A stretch of 21,181 nucleotides of DNA from JAZDLR01 sp964540995 (GCA_964540995.1 CAZIOU010000015.1:1-21181), one strand, 5' to 3'; positions 13,760 through 21,169 are shown, counted from the first letter of the stretch. Notes: generated by a model not told the origin, from the letters alone. Numbers and translations are program-made.

Positions 13760-14443
13760 ATGATATTTCAAGATTTACTTCTAATTTTTACAGGAGGTGT
13801 TAATTTGGGGGTTGGTCTTATGATTTTATTTCGTGATTATCGAAATAATGCCAATCGTCTATATTTTATTTTTGCCTTCTTTATGTCGTTGTGGGCTATC
13901 TGTTTATTGATATTTAGAATAGGCGAGAGTGAGGTTTCTGATTTCTTTGGCAGATCGAGTTATATTGCTGGTCTCGCCATGTCGAGTAGTTTTTATCTTT
14001 TTACTCATGTTTTCCCGTATCAAAATAAACCGATTAACAAAGTTAAGGTTTGGTGTTTAACTACTTTGATTGCAATATTGGCCTATATCAGCTTGGGTAC
14101 GAGCTGGCTAGTCCAACGCACAGCCGCTATTAATGGCGTGGTATCAGCTATTACGAATAGCTACAGTCACTGGTTCTATGGGGCGCTGCTAACCGCATTA
14201 GTAATTTTGGGTTTAGTGAATTTGGCGAGGAAGATGAAAGACGGCGATGGTAGTCACTCCCGTCGGGTTGCTCGTATATTTTATGTCAGTTTGATCGCGG
14301 CTTTTTTCGGAATTATCTTTGATGTTCTGTTGCCGTTATTCGGAGACTATAGTTTGAACTGGCTTGGACCACAATTTCTAATTCTTTTGTCGAGCGCAGT
14401 TGGTGTCATAATTTTGGAATCTAAAGTTACTGTCCATGGCTAA
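13760..14443 (+). CDS. Stand-alone seven-TM sensor-domain protein 3, 227 aa
   Basis: This is the third tandem paralogue. Its seventh-TM region, DVLLPLFGDYSLNWLGPQFLILLSSAVGVII, is the closest of the three to the histidine kinase input domain (NLWLPLLGDYTLIWVGPIFTLLM). The first loop (RDYRNNANRL) parallels GRNYRLRPN in the kinase. It ends about ten residues after the last TM. The final 8 nt overlap the start of the asparaginase-like gene, so membrane and soluble genes are translationally coupled. Three diverged copies kept in a row suggest a hetero-oligomeric membrane complex and not a recent duplication. Confidence 0.85.
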   Translation: MIFQDLLLIFTGGVNLGVGLMILFRDYRNNANRLYFIFAFFMSLWAICLLIFRIGESEVSDFFGRSSYIAGLAMSSSFYLFTHVFPYQNKPINKVKVWCLTTLIAILAYISLGTSWLVQRTAAINGVVSAITNSYSHWFYGALLTALVILGLVNLARKMKDGDGSHSRRVARIFYVSLIAAFFGIIFDVLLPLFGDYSLNWLGPQFLILLSSAVGVIILESKVTVHG

Positions 14444-15404
14444 GCGCAAGAAAATAGCTCTACTTTTTGCTACTGGCACGGTTTTGGCTTCGCTCAAGAA
14501 CCGCAGTATTGTTTTCGTCGATTCAGAATCCGACATTCCTAAGTGGATGGAAGCCATCCCTGAGATTTCCTTGATTGCTGATATTGAGCCACATTATTTC
14601 TTGTCAGAGTCAGCGACACTGGGTTATGAAGAGACGTTGCGATTATCGGAGCAGATCGACAGCTTGCGACGTCAGGTTGATGGTATCGTGATTTTGATGC
14701 GTACCGAAAGCATTATTGCTCAAGCAACGTTGCTTAATTTCTTGAACCAGAATGTCAGCATTCCTATTATCATCACCGGCGCAGTTGTCTCACCGCAAGC
14801 TCTAGCAGAAGGGGTGTTGTCTGATCTATCCAAGAAGAATGCTACATTGAGTTTGAAAAGTAATGTCATCAACGCCACACAGGTTGCTACCCGCGATTTC
14901 CATGGTTTCGGTATCATGTACGGCAATCGCTTGATCGAGCCAGTAAGGGCCCAACGAGATAATATTGAATCGCTCAATGTCTTTAGTTCTGTCGATAACA
15001 ACTATGCTGGCCGAGTTGAATTTGGTATTAGCCTGAATCAGAAAAAAAAGGTAACGACGCCGACTAAACATTTCGCTCGTTTCTCAACCTCGGTTTCCGT
15101 CATTGATTCCGCCTTCTTGAATGCGGAATTGATAGAGCGCTGTAGCGGCGATGTGCTTGTCGTCAAGATGCGCGAGAATGAGCAGTTGTCAGTACCTATG
15201 GTAGACAAGCTTAGAAGTCTCAAGCAGCCGGTCATCCTATATAATTTCTGGTACGTCATGGAACATAAGGGTTTGATAGCTTTGTCTCATATTACAGAAT
15301 CAAGCTTGATCGCCAAGGCTATGTGGTTAGCGTCTGAGGCCAAGACTGCCCGCGAATTTAGCGATACCATTGTTGAGAATACCATTGGAGAAATACTGCT
15401 ATGA
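14436..15404 (+). CDS. Divergent asparaginase-fold protein, 322 aa
   Basis: Length and block order follow type I/II L-asparaginases: a first motif ATGTVLAS (12-19) in place of TGGTIA, a second RTESIIAQATLL (89-100) in place of GTDT(M)..TA, then IPIIITGAVVSP (109-120) for the VTGAMRP strand. Toward the end, HITESSLIAKAMWLASEAK matches the family's DMTPEAALVKLMW. The second catalytic pair Thr-Asp is Thr-Glu, and the glycine before it is Arg. Activity on asparagine is therefore doubtful; amide hydrolysis on another substrate or ligand binding is possible. It overlaps the third 7TM gene by 8 nt and the next gene by 4 nt (ATGA). The regular family function (Asn to Asp and ammonia) should not be assumed. 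Confidence 0.7.
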   Translation: MAKRKKIALLFATGTVLASLKNRSIVFVDSESDIPKWMEAIPEISLIADIEPHYFLSESATLGYEETLRLSEQIDSLRRQVDGIVILMRTESIIAQATLLNFLNQNVSIPIIITGAVVSPQALAEGVLSDLSKKNATLSLKSNVINATQVATRDFHGFGIMYGNRLIEPVRAQRDNIESLNVFSSVDNNYAGRVEFGISLNQKKKVTTPTKHFARFSTSVSVIDSAFLNAELIERCSGDVLVVKMRENEQLSVPMVDKLRSLKQPVILYNFWYVMEHKGLIALSHITESSLIAKAMWLASEAKTAREFSDTIVENTIGEILL

Positions 15405-15967
15405 GAATATTCTATTTTGCCAATGTCAAAAATCCCGGCCAGTTATTAATGTTTCAAGAAGCTTCTTCTTTGCTTCGTAAATATGGTTTGTCTGTCGTCG
15501 ACAACGTCAAGTCCAAGCCCGACTTCGAGCTGGGGGAACAAGGTGGTATTGATCAGATAGATTCGGTGATTATCGATGCTAGCGGATCAGATGCTGAAGC
15601 TGGTTATCTCTTGGCAGTGGCTATAGCTCACAAGAAGCCAGTATTATATCTCTTGCCTGCTGGTACGCAGCTTGATGCTTCGGTCAAAGCACTGACACTC
15701 AATAAAGCCATCAAAGATTATTTGCGGGTAGAATTTTTCTTAGCGGCTAATTTCAGTAAGAAGATCAAAGAATTTTTGCAATTTCTCGATCAGGATATTG
15801 GCAAAGAAGCACATTCTGTCAAATTCACTCTCCGGCTGACACCTAAGTTAGAACGCTATTTAAATTGGAAAGCAGAGCAAAGCAGTCGTAACAAGGCCGA
15901 CTATGTCAGAAATTATCTTGATGAGCTGATGAAGTCGGATGAGGAATACAAGAACCGATTGAAATAA
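15401..15967 (+). CDS. Nucleoside deoxyribosyltransferase-like / ribbon-helix-helix fusion, 188 aa
   Basis: Residues 1 to about 130 form a Rossmann-like domain resembling nucleoside 2-deoxyribosyltransferases: IDQIDSVIIDASGSDAEAGY holds the catalytic-type Glu66 before GY, followed by LLAVAIAHKKPVLYLL. Residues about 138-182 (HSVKFTLRLTPKLERYLNW... then NKADYVRNYLDELMK) look like a ribbon-helix-helix DNA-binding domain with its N-terminal strand SVKFTLRLTP. The fusion suggests a DNA-binding regulator that senses, or acts on, a nucleotide or nucleoside. It is the last gene of the five-gene operon, coupled to the asparaginase-like gene by ATGA, with GGAG upstream. It is a candidate reader of the AGCCGTC operators, a link I infer only from location and from RHH proteins binding short paired sites. 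Confidence 0.65.
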   Translation: MRIFYFANVKNPGQLLMFQEASSLLRKYGLSVVDNVKSKPDFELGEQGGIDQIDSVIIDASGSDAEAGYLLAVAIAHKKPVLYLLPAGTQLDASVKALTLNKAIKDYLRVEFFLAANFSKKIKEFLQFLDQDIGKEAHSVKFTLRLTPKLERYLNWKAEQSSRNKADYVRNYLDELMKSDEEYKNRLK

Positions 15968-15986
15968 GTTATTGGTGTAGAAATTG

Positions 15987-16013
15987 AAAACAAGGACACA
16001 GTGTCCTTGTTTT
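15987..16013 (+). terminator. Intrinsic terminator of the three-sensor operon
   Basis: AAAACAAGGACAC (15987-15999) and GTGTCCTTGTTTT (16001-16013) are perfect inverse copies, forming a stem of about 11 bp with a tiny loop and ending in TTTTATTAT. It lies 20 nt after the stop at 15967. The flanking A and T runs make it work in both directions. Confidence 0.85.
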
Positions 16014-16018
16014 ATTAT

Positions 16019-16055
16019 CTGTCATTGCGAACTCCGTTGCGGAGGAAGCAATCCC
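16019..16055 (+). repeat. Left palindromic repeat of the GIY-YIG unit
   Basis: CTGTCATTGCGA (16019-16030) and GGAAGCAATCCC (16044-16055) bracket a small inner hairpin CCG-TTG-CGG. This is the widespread intergenic CATTGCGA...GAAGCAATC type repeat found in many bacteria. Both arms recur inverted at 16370-16428, on the other side of the GIY-YIG gene. Confidence 0.75.
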
Positions 16056-16063
16056 ATTAATCT

Positions 16064-16369
16064 ATGAACGAGTTCTATTATTTCGTCTACATTTTAACTA
16101 ATAACAATAATACCGTTTTATATACCGGTGTTACGAATGACATTTTGGCACGGGTCCGACAACACAAAGAGCATTATAACCTAGGTAGTTTTACATCTCG
16201 TTATCAGGTTCATAAGCTGGTTTACTATGAAGTATTCGATAATATTGTCGCTGCTATAGCTAGAGAGAAACAGATTAAGGGCGGTTCTCGGGTCAAGAAG
16301 TTGAAATTAATAGATTCTTTTAACCCTGATTGGAACGATTTGCTTCACAATTGGGAGGCGATAAATTAG
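16064..16369 (+). CDS. Small GIY-YIG endonuclease-domain protein, 101 aa
   Basis: This is a single-domain GIY-YIG protein of the UPF0213/YhbQ-like type. The first strand has VYIL (8-11) in the GIY position and YTGVT (20-24) in the YIG position. These are followed by Arg30, His34 and Glu68 (AREKQIK) as expected active-site residues, and then KLKLIDSFNPDWNDL, the typical end of the group. The start codon is 9 nt after the left repeat and the stop codon touches the right repeat. The gene thus occupies almost all of a 410-bp unit with inverted ends. Biological roles of these small nucleases are not settled; association with palindromic repeats suggests mobility. Confidence 0.9.
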   Translation: MNEFYYFVYILTNNNNTVLYTGVTNDILARVRQHKEHYNLGSFTSRYQVHKLVYYEVFDNIVAAIAREKQIKGGSRVKKLKLIDSFNPDWNDLLHNWEAIN

Positions 16370-16428
16370 GGGATTGCTTCTCGCCCATGGTTCGGCAGGC
16401 TCACCATGACAGCGATTCGCAATGACAG
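16370..16428 (-). repeat. Right palindromic repeat of the GIY-YIG unit, with inserted second repeat
   Basis: GGGATTGCTTCT (16370-16381) and TCGCAATGACAG (16417-16428) are inverted copies (11/12 and 12/12 matches) of the two arms at 16019-16055. Between them sits another palindrome, CATGGT (16386-16391) with ACCATG (16403-16408) around a TTCGGCAGGCTC-like loop, itself of a common dispersed-repeat type. The right copy is therefore longer than the left. Confidence 0.7.
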
Positions 16429-16484
16429 CTGTTTGTCGGGTTCGGTAGGACAGATCGGTACTGGATTTCCTAGGCCTTTTGTGC

Positions 16485-16490
16485 CATAAT
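16485..16490 (+). promoter_or_regulatory. Possible -10 element for a leaderless hydrolase mRNA
   Basis: CATAAT ends 9 nt before ATG 16500, so transcription would begin at or just before the start codon. No Shine-Dalgarno site is present, which fits a leaderless message. There is no clear -35. Confidence 0.35.
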
Positions 16491-16499
16491 GCAGGCACT

Positions 16500-17315
16500 A
16501 TGGCGACTGTAGCCACCAGAGCTGATATTTGGGACTATACCTCTAGGACGGACATTAAGAAAAATGCCCTGCCCTTCTTTTTCCCCGCGCAAGACAAGAA
16601 AAACCTAGCTATCCTAGTCCATGGCTTTAGCGGCTCTCCCTATGACATGGCCGAGCTCGGACAATACTTAGCTGAGCAGGGGATAAGCGCCCAAGGAGTC
16701 CTGTTGGCTGGACACGGCGGCGATTATGACCATATGGCACAGGCAGGTCATCGTGATTGGTGGCAGAGCGTTAAGTACATGATTGATCGCCACGACGGAC
16801 AATACGAAAATATATTTTTGATCGGTTATTCTTTTGGTTCCAACATGGCCATCGACATGGCCAATCGCTATCCCGACAAAATCGCCGGGATTATTTGTAT
16901 GTCGGCCTCAATTTTTATCCGCAATGAGAAGAAAGTTAAGTTTCTCAATTTTGTTCTATCCTTTTTTACTGATCGTGTCCGCAAACGCAAAATGCGCAAA
17001 GAGCGTCAAGCAGTGTATGAGGCGGGTGGCCGCCACCTCGTGGTCCCGACCAAAGGGCTCAATGATTTCTTCTATTTCATCGATAATTTTACTAAACGTG
17101 AGATTCATCAGGTCAAGACGCCAATTCTCTTGATTCACGCTAGAGACGACTTTGCTTCTGACCCCAAGAGTTCTGAATATATCTTCGAGCATATTGGCAG
17201 CGAAGATAAGGAACTATTTGTAATCAATGAATTTGAGCATAACCCACTCAATACCAATAGTCGCAACGTTATTTTCGCTAAGATATTAGAATTTGTTGCA
17301 GAACATAAAAAATAA
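16500..17315 (+). CDS. Alpha/beta hydrolase, carboxylesterase/S33-like, 271 aa
   Basis: The fold and catalytic residues are clear: oxyanion-hole motif ILVHGFSGSP (38-47), nucleophile elbow GYSFGS with Ser111, an acidic residue in LLIHARDDFASDP, and the base His in NEFEHNPL. It resembles monoacylglycerol-lipase/carboxylesterase (Est30-like) enzymes, which cleave ester bonds of short or medium acyl substrates. A basic insertion (TDRVRKRKMRKERQ) forms the cap region. No signal peptide is seen, so it is probably cytoplasmic. The start at ATG 16500 is preferred over the in-frame TTG at 16479, which would precede the -10. The next gene starts 2 nt after its stop. Confidence 0.9.
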   Translation: MATVATRADIWDYTSRTDIKKNALPFFFPAQDKKNLAILVHGFSGSPYDMAELGQYLAEQGISAQGVLLAGHGGDYDHMAQAGHRDWWQSVKYMIDRHDGQYENIFLIGYSFGSNMAIDMANRYPDKIAGIICMSASIFIRNEKKVKFLNFVLSFFTDRVRKRKMRKERQAVYEAGGRHLVVPTKGLNDFFYFIDNFTKREIHQVKTPILLIHARDDFASDPKSSEYIFEHIGSEDKELFVINEFEHNPLNTNSRNVIFAKILEFVAEHKK

Positions 17316-17317
17316 TT

Positions 17318-18049
17318 ATGAATAATGAACAAAAATTTTGGAATGATTACGGAATTATTTATAAATATATCGAGGAGTCCTCGGTATATAGGAGACTACA
17401 GGATGATATTCTAGACGGTATTTCTATTTCAAAAGACTCGCGTATATTAGACGTTGGATGTGGAGCCGGCTATTTTATTGAAAAAATAATCAACAATTCG
17501 CTATTTGAGTCAATTGAGGCAATTGATTTAAGTCAAAACATGCTGTCAGTAGCTAAGGAGCGAATTAAATTAAAATATCCAGACTCGATTAATAAAATAA
17601 ATTTTAGGCAATACGACTTATCAAATGGATTGGATTATGAAGAATCAAGTTTTGATATTGTTTTTTCTAATCTCGTCATCACATATATCGAGGAGGTTAT
17701 TGGTAAAAAGGGAGGCGAAGCTCTTACAGAGATACTAAAGCAAGTACATAGATCGCTCATTGACGGTGGTATTTTTGTGTGGTCAACTCCGATAAAAGAT
17801 GTAAGTTTCCTAAAGGTTTTTCTTGGATCCTGGAGAGATTTAATTGATTTGAGACATGCGTATAGGCTTTATTATGGGCCAAAAATTCTGAGATATGGTA
17901 GAGAAATTGAAAAAAGAGGTAAGCAAAATAGATACAATTTTTTTGATGCTGAACAAATACTAGAAATTTCGAATCAAGTCGGATTTTCCGATGTTCAGAT
18001 TAAAAAATCATTTGCGGGGCAAGCGTGGGTAGTGAAAGCAAAAAAATAA
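17318..18049 (+). CDS. Class I SAM-dependent methyltransferase, 243 aa
   Basis: Motif I is RILDVGCGAGYFIEKI, followed by the acidic strand-2 end IEAIDLSQNMLSVAKERI, the pattern of Methyltransf_11/25 enzymes such as UbiE- or BioC-like proteins. SFDIVFSNLVITYI fits motif IV. The substrate is unknown. The coding sequence is clearly AT-rich relative to the hydrolase before it, and the same AT-rich composition continues into the first 260 codons of the following histidine kinase. It starts 2 nt after the hydrolase and its stop overlaps the kinase start (TAATG), so all are cotranscribed. Confidence 0.9.
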   Translation: MNNEQKFWNDYGIIYKYIEESSVYRRLQDDILDGISISKDSRILDVGCGAGYFIEKIINNSLFESIEAIDLSQNMLSVAKERIKLKYPDSINKINFRQYDLSNGLDYEESSFDIVFSNLVITYIEEVIGKKGGEALTEILKQVHRSLIDGGIFVWSTPIKDVSFLKVFLGSWRDLIDLRHAYRLYYGPKILRYGREIEKRGKQNRYNFFDAEQILEISNQVGFSDVQIKKSFAGQAWVVKAKK

Positions 18050-20901
18050 TGGATTTCTTTAATATTTTATTACTGGTACTAGTTTTCCTGAATTTAGTAT
18101 TTGCATCCTTAATTCTAGGTCGAAATTACAGATTAAGACCAAATATTTGGTATGCGATAGTTGTTTTTTGGGGAGCCTCATGGTCATTTGGCTTGGCTAT
18201 GTTTAGACTTGTGCACTCGGTCGAATGGTCTGTTTTTTGGGCTCGATTTTATTATCTTTCCGCTGCTTTAATAGCCTATTCATTTTTTTATTTTGCAAAC
18301 GCATTCCCTAAGTTTGTAAGACGGTTTAAGTTGGCTAATCATGCATTGATTGCGTTGCCGTTAATTTGCATTATTTACATACTTTTTTTTACAAATTTGC
18401 ATGTCGGCAGTATCGCTTACACTCCTGCTCAAATAAAAATTGTTCGGTTGGGTGCTGCGTATCCATATTACACCCTGTACTTCACCCTTTTTATCTTGGC
18501 TAGTTTTTTCATCTGGTGGAAAAAATATATCACCGCTTCTGGTATTGAAAAATTGCAATTGAAATATGTAATGGTTGGTACAGGAGTTACTTTACTTTTT
18601 GCTTCATGGTTCAATCTCTGGCTACCGTTATTGGGTGACTATACTCTTATATGGGTGGGTCCAATCTTTACATTATTGATGATTAGTATTATTGGGTATG
18701 CAATGGCAAGATATCGATTAATGAATGTAAGAGTGATAGTTACCCGTAGTATCTTGTATTTTTTATTGGTCTCTCTAATTGGAAGTGTATTTGTATTCTC
18801 AACATATATTACATCCAATGTCTTTATAATCAACAGCGACATCGGCCTTCTCGGCGCCAACTTCATCACTTCAATAGTTGCTGTCTTCTTATTCGACCCG
18901 CTCAAGAAACTTCTTTCACGTCTCACTGATGACATCTTCTACAAAGGTAAAATCGAATACGAACAGGTTCTGGAGAAGATCAGTCGCATCTTAGCTCAAG
19001 AAATCGATCTGGAGTTATTGCTGAATAAGGTCAAACAAGGCATCGAGACCGAAGTAAAGATCAAGAAAGTAGATGTCTGGGTTAAGATGAGCGACAAGTT
19101 TTATTCTTTTAGCGAGAAGTCTCCTGTCGAAGGTACATTCGAACCAGAGTTTATTTCTTATCTGCAGAAAGAGAACAATTTGATCGTAACCGAAGAGCTT
19201 AAGCGTCAGCTTTATGATTTACCCGAGGGAGCGGCTCGTAGCCAACTAGAGAAGATGGCAAGCATCATCGATCGGTTACATTGGGAGATGGCTATCCCAG
19301 TCACCAATAAAGGTGACGTAACGGCTATCCTTGGACTCCACCACAAATTATCAGGCGATATCTATACGGGTGAAGAAATTAATTTCTTTGGCATCGTTGC
19401 TAGTCAATTGGCAGTTGCCATCGAGAAATCCAAATACTATGAAGAAGTTCAGCAGGCTCGAGAAGATCTGCAAGTTAAGGTTGATCGTGCTACCTTACGA
19501 CTGCGACAGAATAATATTGACTTAGAAGCTCGTAATAAGTTCTTGACCACTACCCAAAATATCAGTAACTTGATTAGTCGCTCTCTGGAAATCAAGAACA
19601 TTATTCAAGTCATTGCTGACAGTATCTCTTCTGAACTGGGGTATATCGGTGGTATCTTGAGCTTCGCCGATGCGGAGAAGAAATTTCTCTACGCTGCAGC
19701 CATCACTCGTTCAGAGGCGGGGATGAAGGCGTTATCGATGTTACCTCGGCCAGCTAATGAATATAAGAGTAGTGTTAAGAATAAGGATAATCTTGGTGTC
19801 AAGATATTCATTTCTGGCCAAGCTATGACTGGTCCTAAGCTATCGGATTTCTTGTCGCCTCCAGTAGAGAAAGACGTAATGGATAAGATTCAGTTAGCCT
19901 TGGGTGTACAGACCGTCGTCGGTGTGCCGATCTATGCCGAGAATGAGATCATCGGTGTTATCGATTATTTATTAGCAGTACCAGAAGCGCAGATTAGCAA
20001 GCTCGATATGGAGATGATGAATAATCTGGCTGACCAGATCGGTATCGTCTATCGCAATGTCAAATTGTACCAAGAGTTAGAAGGTGCCAATAAAGAATTG
20101 CAACAAGCCAATTTCCACTTGATGCAATTGGACAAGGCTAAGTCTGAATTTCTTTCTATCGCTTCCCACCAACTGCGTACACCGGTATCAGCTATCAAAG
20201 GTTACCTGTCCATGATGATCGAAGGTGACTTCGGTGTGGTCAAGCCAGAGCAGAAGAAGATTATTACCGATGTCTTTGAAAGCGCTTCTCGCTTGGCTCG
20301 AACCATCAACGTTTTCTTGAACGTCTCGCGTATTGAAGCTGGTCGCTTCAAGCTGACCAAGGCTCCGATCGATATGAATACCGTGACTGAAGGTGTGATC
20401 AAAGAATTGAAACAGCAAGCAGCCATCAAGAATGTCAAGTTGGAATGGATCCCGCCAGCTAAACCGTGTACCATCATTGTCGATGGTGATAAGGTGCGAG
20501 AAGTGGTATTGAATTTAGTTGATAACTCGATTAAATATACGCAAGAAGGTTTCGTCCGGGTGACGCAGGATATGACGCCGACAGAATTCCATTTCCAAGT
20601 TACTGATAGTGGCATGGGCATCTTGCCGGAGGAGGTAGGGACGTTGTTCAAGAAATTTGTCCGTGGAACTGGCGTGGCACAGGTTAATACGTCTGGCTCT
20701 GGTTTGGGACTCTATATTGCGCAACGTGTGGTCAAAGAACATGGTGGTAAGATCTGGGTCGAGAGTCCTGGAGTGGGTAAGGGTAGTACGTTCCAGTTCA
20801 CTATTCCGATCGAGACAGTGATCAGTGACAAAGTGCAGTCCAGAGAAATGATTGAATCATCAGAAGCTAAACCACCAACAGAATTAAAGGAGAAGAAATA
20901 A
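18049..20901 (+). CDS. Hybrid-length sensor histidine kinase, 7TM-GAF-GAF-HisKA-HATPase, 950 aa
   Basis: Domains in order: a seven-TM input module (about 1-225) like the three orphan proteins at 12378-14443; two further hydrophobic segments (about 233-285); a GAF-like domain (about 310-465); a coiled coil (QQAREDLQVKVDRATLRLRQ); a second GAF-like domain (about 510-680); a HisKA helix with phospho-acceptor His707 (ASHQLRTP); and a HATPase with N-box Asn826 (DNSIKY), G1 Asp853 (DSGMG) and G2 GSGLGLYIA (883 on). There is no receiver domain, and no response regulator is in the window. The start is ATG 18049, overlapping the methyltransferase stop and matching the sensor paralogues. Base composition shifts near 18838, inside the gene: AT-rich before, more GC after. 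A partner regulator must lie elsewhere. Confidence 0.95.
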   Translation: MDFFNILLLVLVFLNLVFASLILGRNYRLRPNIWYAIVVFWGASWSFGLAMFRLVHSVEWSVFWARFYYLSAALIAYSFFYFANAFPKFVRRFKLANHALIALPLICIIYILFFTNLHVGSIAYTPAQIKIVRLGAAYPYYTLYFTLFILASFFIWWKKYITASGIEKLQLKYVMVGTGVTLLFASWFNLWLPLLGDYTLIWVGPIFTLLMISIIGYAMARYRLMNVRVIVTRSILYFLLVSLIGSVFVFSTYITSNVFIINSDIGLLGANFITSIVAVFLFDPLKKLLSRLTDDIFYKGKIEYEQVLEKISRILAQEIDLELLLNKVKQGIETEVKIKKVDVWVKMSDKFYSFSEKSPVEGTFEPEFISYLQKENNLIVTEELKRQLYDLPEGAARSQLEKMASIIDRLHWEMAIPVTNKGDVTAILGLHHKLSGDIYTGEEINFFGIVASQLAVAIEKSKYYEEVQQAREDLQVKVDRATLRLRQNNIDLEARNKFLTTTQNISNLISRSLEIKNIIQVIADSISSELGYIGGILSFADAEKKFLYAAAITRSEAGMKALSMLPRPANEYKSSVKNKDNLGVKIFISGQAMTGPKLSDFLSPPVEKDVMDKIQLALGVQTVVGVPIYAENEIIGVIDYLLAVPEAQISKLDMEMMNNLADQIGIVYRNVKLYQELEGANKELQQANFHLMQLDKAKSEFLSIASHQLRTPVSAIKGYLSMMIEGDFGVVKPEQKKIITDVFESASRLARTINVFLNVSRIEAGRFKLTKAPIDMNTVTEGVIKELKQQAAIKNVKLEWIPPAKPCTIIVDGDKVREVVLNLVDNSIKYTQEGFVRVTQDMTPTEFHFQVTDSGMGILPEEVGTLFKKFVRGTGVAQVNTSGSGLGLYIAQRVVKEHGGKIWVESPGVGKGSTFQFTIPIETVISDKVQSREMIESSEAKPPTELKEKK

Positions 20902-21032
20902 TGAAACATATTTTTTGGGTTCTCGAGGACGATGCTGCCTGGGTAAGGACGCTCGTCGTAGGATTGGTGGTTGTCGGAGTGATCTGGTGGGCGGTGCAGA
21001 CGTTTGATCTTAGCTTTCAGATTAATTTATAG
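20901..21032 (+). CDS. 43-residue single-TM small membrane protein
   Basis: ATG 20901 overlaps the kinase stop (TAATG) and is preceded by AAAGGAGA, an excellent ribosome-binding site. The frame of 43 codons ends at TAG 21032. A short N-terminus with Glu-Asp-Asp is followed by a hydrophobic stretch WVRTLVVGLVVVGVIWWAV (14-32) and a short polar end. This is a likely single-pass membrane peptide cotranslated with the histidine kinase, possibly a subunit or modulator of it. The first residues resemble a receiver-domain start by chance; the TM segment rules that out. I do not recognise a family. Confidence 0.75.
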   Translation: MKHIFWVLEDDAAWVRTLVVGLVVVGVIWWAVQTFDLSFQINL

Positions 21033-21040
21033 TGGAGTAG

Positions 21041-21068
21041 GGCAGTGCTTACAGGGCGCTGCTTTTTT
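21041..21068 (+). terminator. Intrinsic terminator after the kinase operon
   Basis: GCAGTGC (21042-21048) pairs with GCGCTGC (21056-21062) with one G-U pair, followed by TTTTTT (21063-21068). It lies 9 nt after the small membrane gene. Confidence 0.8.
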
Positions 21069-21102
21069 ACCCCGTTGGATAACTTCGTATCCAACGGGGT
21101 AA
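21067..21102. repeat. Perfect 15-bp hairpin without U-tract
   Basis: TTACCCCGTTGGATA (21067-21081) and TATCCAACGGGGTAA (21088-21102) pair exactly around ACTTCG. It starts within the T-run of the previous terminator and ends 1 nt before the next promoter's TTGACA. It could be a second terminator, an insulator or a protein-binding palindrome. Confidence 0.6.
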
Positions 21103-21103
21103 A

Positions 21104-21169
21104 TTGACATTGGGCTAATATTTGATAAAATCAAGGTGTTAATAGCCGTCCATTGATATAACAGCCGTC
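21104..21169 (+). promoter_or_regulatory. Rightward promoter with two tandem AGCCGTC sites
   Basis: TTGACA (21104-21109), 16 nt, TAAAAT (21126-21131), 12 nt, AGCCGTC (21144-21150), 12 nt, AGCCGTC (21163-21169). The same parts with identical spacing occur on the minus strand at 12115-12180, and TTGATAAAATCA and AGCCGTCGC are shared too. It drives a gene beyond the window edge, which should be a member of the same regulon. Confidence 0.7.

Noticed and set aside
14436..14443. Frameshift joining the third 7TM gene and the asparaginase-like gene
   Set aside because: Both ends look natural: the 7TM protein has the same length as its paralogues and the next gene starts with a complete first asparaginase strand; a simple 8-nt overlap explains it.
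16019..16428. Insertion sequence or CRISPR array
   Set aside because: No transposase or Cas gene is present and there are only two inverted repeat copies with a gene between; it is better described as a GIY-YIG/repeat unit.
20901..20940. Response-regulator start (WVLEDD) after the histidine kinase
   Set aside because: The frame turns into a single TM segment and stops after 43 codons, so it is not a receiver domain.
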